Shown here: positions 9,780-12,311 of the stretch, piece by piece
Position numbering within the stretch: position 1 is the stretch's first letter
Layout: each line of letters starts with the position of its first letter
Source of the DNA: Neolecta irregularis DAH-3
Lineage: Eukaryota > Ascomycota > Neolectomycetes > Neolectales > Neolectaceae
Length of the DNA: 12,311 nt
Direction of reading: 5' to 3'
NCBI GenBank assembly: GCA_001929475.1
Contig: LXFE01003595.1
Coordinates: 197 to 12,507, forward strand
Position numbers and translations under genes: made by a program
The notes under the pieces: generated by a model
What the model saw: only the letters and a program-made list of their open reading frames with translations
Told to the model about the DNA's origin: nothing
Databases searched by the model: none

Positions 9780-10772
9780 ATGGGCGCATCTTCACGAAAC
9801 TCTACTCTATTCCTTTCCCAATGTAACAAGTGGTCCGTTACAAAGTCAAAGCGTCGAGCGTCATCCCTTAGTCGGCCTGCATCCGCTCCTCCTGCTGTTG
9901 CTCTACAGTTGTTTGAATCGGAGAAAAGAGCACCTCAGAATGATTCTTCAACGCTTACCATCATCCAAGAGTTGGACGGCAAGAACCAAATACCCTTGAG
10001 CGATCTCTCAGCAGTACCCACCAATCCCCCTTCACCTTCCAATAGAGCTCTTCGAGACGTTCTTACAGCAAAGTACAGGCGTCAACATCCCGGAAATGAA
10101 GCATCTCGATCCTCATCGCCTTCACGAGCACGATCGGAATCAAGTAGGCGTAGAGGCGTTGTCAAGTTTCCTTCTCGCCCTAATAATGCATTCTTTCTCT
10201 TTCGCGCAGATATGATTAGGAAACCCGACCTGCAAGGCTTTACCCAGAGCCAGCTGTCCGGTATACTCGCAGAGCTATGGAGTAAAGAGCGTGAAGAAGT
10301 AAAGCTACATTATCGGAAGAAAGCTGAAATCGAAAAACAACTATATCTTCAAAAACAAAGAGAAATGAAAAATTCCGCAGCCGATAGTAATTTCGATCTG
10401 CTCGATGCCTCGCTCGCCGTCTCGTATCCGTCTCCGCCCAGTGACGATATCACTGATCTGCCCCATATTCCTTCATATACTTGGGAAAGCATATCGCCAC
10501 CTGTTGCCTCATACACCGATTTGCTCAACTCAAATTACGGGAATCTTGAATTTTCCGAGGGCCCTTGGTTTCTGAATTCCGGCGATCTGCCTTCGCCTGA
10601 TAGCCAAGGTCAGGCCGACTCGCCTTTAGAAATTGGATGGTTGATGCCTGATAATTATACTCAACTACAGTATCAGTATTTGACGCAGACGCCATTGGAT
10701 TTACAATTCCAGTCTAGCAATTCACCGCCGTCACTGTGGCATAATGAGAGTCCGAATACTGCCTTTGGATAA
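9780..10772 (+). CDS. HMG-box mating-type transcription factor (matMc-like)
   Basis: This is a nuclear DNA-binding regulator of 330 residues that appears to be a single exon. The N-terminal 125 residues are Ser/Pro/Arg-rich and look disordered, with basic SRARSESSRRR (about 114-125) as a likely nuclear localisation signal. The HMG box spans about 131-195. It has RPNNAFFLFRADM (133-145), matching the family's RPPNAFxLYRxD, the conserved Trp167 in ILAELW, and EEVKLHYRKKAEIEKQLY in helix 3. The C-terminal 130 residues are acidic, aromatic and rich in S, P and Q, typical of an activation region. Position beside sla2 and next to a TALE homeodomain gene argues for a MAT gene. It is much longer than S. 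pombe Mc (181 aa), and the box spacing is intermediate between Mc and Ste11, so a Ste11/Prf1-type regulator is the main alternative. The ATG has A at -1 and follows a TATA box. Confidence 0.85.
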   Translation: MGASSRNSTLFLSQCNKWSVTKSKRRASSLSRPASAPPAVALQLFESEKRAPQNDSSTLTIIQELDGKNQIPLSDLSAVPTNPPSPSNRALRDVLTAKYRRQHPGNEASRSSSPSRARSESSRRRGVVKFPSRPNNAFFLFRADMIRKPDLQGFTQSQLSGILAELWSKEREEVKLHYRKKAEIEKQLYLQKQREMKNSAADSNFDLLDASLAVSYPSPPSDDITDLPHIPSYTWESISPPVASYTDLLNSNYGNLEFSEGPWFLNSGDLPSPDSQGQADSPLEIGWLMPDNYTQLQYQYLTQTPLDLQFQSSNSPPSLWHNESPNTAFG

Positions 10773-10815
10773 TGAAAAGCTGACCCTTAGATCCATACTT
10801 TCATGGTCATTATGA

Positions 10816-10829
10816 CGAAGCCAACTTCG
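10816..10829. terminator. Small hairpin in the HMG gene 3' flank
   Basis: CGAAG-CCAA-CTTCG forms a 5-bp stem with a 4-nt loop 44 bp after the stop codon. It may be 3' UTR structure. A role in 3'-end formation is only a guess, and a stem this short could be chance. Confidence 0.25.
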
Positions 10830-11243
10830 GCAAAGTTTGAAGTAGTTGAAACATCATGTATCATGTTAGTGCTATTTGTGTTTAAGTTTGAACTGCATTT
10901 TGTATAAGCACGGCATCATTTTGTGTATCATAGGTCTTCTCTTGTCAATCAGGAGTTTCCGAGTCATTTATGGATGATTTGATAGCAGAGCACAGCAGAA
11001 AGTCTGAATTGTTCAATTTTCTAAGCAGCAAAAGGTGATCTTCAAAGAAGTTTCTCCTGCGGTCTTTGAACGTGTGACCCTGTCAAAAGCTAATCAAGCC
11101 TTCTAATTTGGGTAAAACGCGAATATTAGTGGCGGCTTACTGACGTCCAGACAATTTAGTTCTGTTTTTTCATTGTGCAAAATAACTCTCAGGGGTTAAT
11201 TGTTCTTCAAGTGGCGTAGCTGCATAATGTTGACTCGGTCCCA

Positions 11244-11270
11244 GCCTTTGTTAGAAGACGCCCTTTGTTC
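11244..11270 (+). promoter_or_regulatory. Pair of TR-box-like HMG-binding sites
   Basis: CCTTTGTTA (11244-11252) and CCCTTTGTTC (11261-11270) both contain CTTTGTT, the core of the S. pombe TR-box TTCTTTGTTY bound by Ste11 and of MATA_HMG sites in general. They share one orientation and start 17-18 bp apart, near two helical turns. They sit just upstream of the TATA element and about 55-80 bp before the homeodomain ATG. Confidence 0.5.
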
Positions 11271-11281
11271 AAAACTATAAC

Positions 11282-11287
11282 TATAAG
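11282..11287 (+). promoter_or_regulatory. TATA-like element of the homeodomain gene
   Basis: TATAAG, preceded by a second TATAAC (11276-11281), lies about 40 bp upstream of the ATG at 11326 and just downstream of the TR-box-like pair. The 5' leader would be very short. Confidence 0.4.
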
Positions 11288-11325
11288 GGATCCGCCACGC
11301 CTTGCTCTCCAGAACACTGCCTTCC

Positions 11326-11970
11326 ATGAACGCCGATCAGCCCATAAATCCACATCAGATTTCTGATCTATTGAATCGTAGACGTATCCTTGTCTCGATG
11401 CTTGAAAGCGTCATTCAAATTCGTCAAGAGCTGCTGCATAAATATGAACATGCGAACATAGCCCGCTCAGCACGCATGATCATGGAGGTTGTTCGTGATA
11501 TTCGAAACCTAGAACGACAGCGGGAATTCGACAATCCAGAGGGTTGTTTGGCAGCCGGTATAAACCAAGTAGCTCGTCAGCTTGTCGATATTTGCATGAC
11601 GCGGCAACGCCTTCAAGGTATCTTTGCTGCAGCGTTCTTTGTCTTACCAGTAGATAGTTCCCATCGCATCAGTCGTACTCTCACCAAAGAACTCCGGCCA
11701 CGCGTTCCGGACAAATCGATAAAAAAGGCTTCTTCGTCATCTAAATATTCGGCAAATTCTACTCGCATTCTGAAGAATTGGTTTCTGCAACATGTTGAAC
11801 ATCCATATCCAACTGAGAACGAGAAGTTTGAATTATGTCGACAAACAGGTCTTCGTTTGAATCAATTAAATATGTGGTTCACAAATGCACGTAGGCGTTC
11901 TCAAGGTGGTGCCAAGTTTCGTAAGGAAGTAGTGTCCGAGAAACTTCTCCCTCTCGTATCCCAAAATTAA
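11326..11970 (+). CDS. matPi: TALE homeodomain mating-type protein (matPi/alpha2-like)
   Basis: This is a nuclear transcription factor of 214 residues if read as one exon. The ATG at 11326 is the first in frame; the open frame extends upstream without another ATG. Residues 1-110 are mostly helical and amphipathic, and could be a dimerisation region. A Lys/Ser-rich linker (about 129-146) leads into the homeodomain (about 131-193). That domain has RILKNWFLQHVEHPYPTENE, with the PYP insertion (160-162) that defines the TALE class, and recognition helix QLNMWFTNARRR (180-191) with Trp184, Phe185, Asn187 and Arg189 intact. S. pombe mat1-Pi and S. cerevisiae alpha2 are TALE proteins of similar size and C-terminal domain layout. 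It lies in tandem after the HMG gene and sla2, supporting a MAT role. TR-box-like sites upstream suggest control by an HMG factor. Orthology to Pi rather than another TALE regulator is inferred. Confidence 0.85.
   Translation: MNADQPINPHQISDLLNRRRILVSMLESVIQIRQELLHKYEHANIARSARMIMEVVRDIRNLERQREFDNPEGCLAAGINQVARQLVDICMTRQRLQGIFAAAFFVLPVDSSHRISRTLTKELRPRVPDKSIKKASSSSKYSANSTRILKNWFLQHVEHPYPTENEKFELCRQTGLRLNQLNMWFTNARRRSQGGAKFRKEVVSEKLLPLVSQN
11618..11650 (+). other. Possible hidden 33-nt in-frame intron in the homeodomain gene
   Basis: GTATCT at 11618 follows AAG, and TTACCAG ends at 11650 after a pyrimidine-rich run. The 33 nt are a multiple of three without a stop, the same size class as the other introns here. 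The segment would encode the oddly hydrophobic GIFAAAFFVLP. Removing it joins MTRQRLQ to VDSSHR. No strong CTRAC branch site is present. Confidence 0.4.
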
Positions 11971-12216
11971 CAGTCTTGGAGAATTCGCGATAGAAAAAAA
12001 CTCTTGTATATATCAGGGCAGGCTAGTTTTTGTATTTGCTTTCTTTTGTAGATATTGTCAATTGTCATTGTATCATCCCTCAAATCTTCAACCTGGGTGA
12101 ATTACATCAAATGGTAGTAGTATATACGTTCACTCATAAGTTCATGTCGATCATTTCCGGGATATCCACTCGAAGGTTAGCTGGCTTCGTTTACATGTGG
12201 AAATCGCACGGTAGTT
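11971..12216. other. 3' flank of the homeodomain gene
   Basis: AT-rich flank with GTATATAT near 12005 and no open frame that I can support. It probably carries the homeodomain-gene 3' UTR and, if the feature to the right is real, the 3' UTR of a convergent gene. Confidence 0.5.
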
Positions 12217-12311
12217 CTACGCAGCATCAACAACATATCTTGATAACAAGTATTCACCGCGGAAGGCTGGAGAGAAGCGACGGCGAGTGCGGTATGCGGC
12301 GGTGTCGGATG
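12217..12311 (-). CDS. Possible 3' end of an unidentified gene, cut by the window edge
   Basis: On the minus strand a frame is open from the window edge to TAG at 12217-12219. It gives 30 residues ending FRGEYLLSRYVVDAA, with RTRRR near the edge. G+C rises clearly in the last 60 bases compared with the preceding flank, as expected on entering a coding region. A second minus frame also stays open for about 44 codons, so the choice is uncertain. The family is not recognised. In Pezizomycotina, APN2 or COX13 often lies on this side of MAT, but nothing here identifies either. Confidence 0.3.
   Translation of the reverse strand, partial: SDTAAYRTRRRFSPAFRGEYLLSRYVVDAA

Larger units (their letters stand above)
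10773..11325. other. HMG-homeodomain intergenic region
   Basis: This holds the 3' flank of the HMG gene and the promoter of the homeodomain gene. Just after the HMG stop there is an odd-centred palindrome GTCATTATGAC (about 10806-10816) and a small hairpin at 10816-10829. A 22-codon ATG ORF at 10970-11038 has no recognised homology. TR-box-like elements and a TATA box lie near the right end. I see no other gene. Confidence 0.6.

Noticed and set aside
10013-10044. GTACCC...CAATAG, a 32-nt intron-like segment in the HMG gene.
   Set aside because: Its length is not a multiple of three, so removing it shifts the frame before the HMG box. There is no branch motif.
10261-10287. GTATAC...TAAAG segment at the position where Pezizomycotina MAT HMG genes have an intron.
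   Set aside because: It encodes ILAELWSKE with the conserved helix-2 Trp, so it must be coding. At 27 nt it is also very short.
1-12311. CRISPR arrays, transposons, tRNA or rRNA genes.
   Set aside because: I saw no spaced repeats, terminal repeats with transposase, or tRNA-like cloverleaf with A and B boxes.

Overview
This is a nuclear window from an ascomycete fungus, most likely a non-fission-yeast lineage of Taphrinomycotina. The reasons are short GT-AG introns with CTRAY-type branch sites, a moderate AT bias, and gene content. The left half holds two conserved housekeeping genes in divergent orientation: srb8/MED12 (Mediator kinase module, minus strand, 15-4460) and sla2/END4 (endocytic adaptor, plus strand, about 5423-8979). 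From memory, the S. pombe orthologues srb8 (SPAC688.08) and sla2/end4 (SPAC688.11) are also close neighbours, so this linkage looks old. The species cannot be named from the sequence.

The right half (9780-11970) looks like a mating-type locus. An HMG-box transcription factor (9780-10772) and a TALE homeodomain protein (11326-11970) lie in tandem on the same strand as sla2. SLA2 flanks MAT in most Pezizomycotina and Saccharomycotina. The HMG protein is the counterpart of an M/MATA_HMG regulator, and the homeodomain protein resembles S. pombe mat1-Pi and budding-yeast alpha2. Having M-like and P-like regulators side by side in one haploid sequence is the arrangement expected of primary homothallism. 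Two HMG-binding (TR-box-like) motifs sit just upstream of the homeodomain gene, which suggests that the HMG protein, or a Ste11-like factor, regulates it.

Layout: 15-4460 srb8 with about 13 introns; 4461-5389 divergent intergenic region with an inverted repeat and a 15-bp tandem repeat; 5423-8979 sla2 with 11 internal introns, two of which appear to be GC-AG; 8980-9779 intergenic with a palindrome and inverted-repeat cluster and a TATA box; 9780-10772 HMG gene; 10773-11325 intergenic with TR-box-like sites and a TATA box; 11326-11970 homeodomain gene; 11971-12216 no gene seen; 12217-12311 a possible partial gene on the minus strand.

The most unusual structural property is intron size. All 24 internal introns that I placed in srb8 and sla2 are only 30-42 nt long, at or below the usual lower limit for spliceosomal introns in fungi. 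The two MAT genes look intronless, apart from one possible hidden 33-nt in-frame intron in the homeodomain gene. The exon models were built by eye from reading-frame continuity, splice signals and remembered protein-family conservation. No alignment or transcript data were available.
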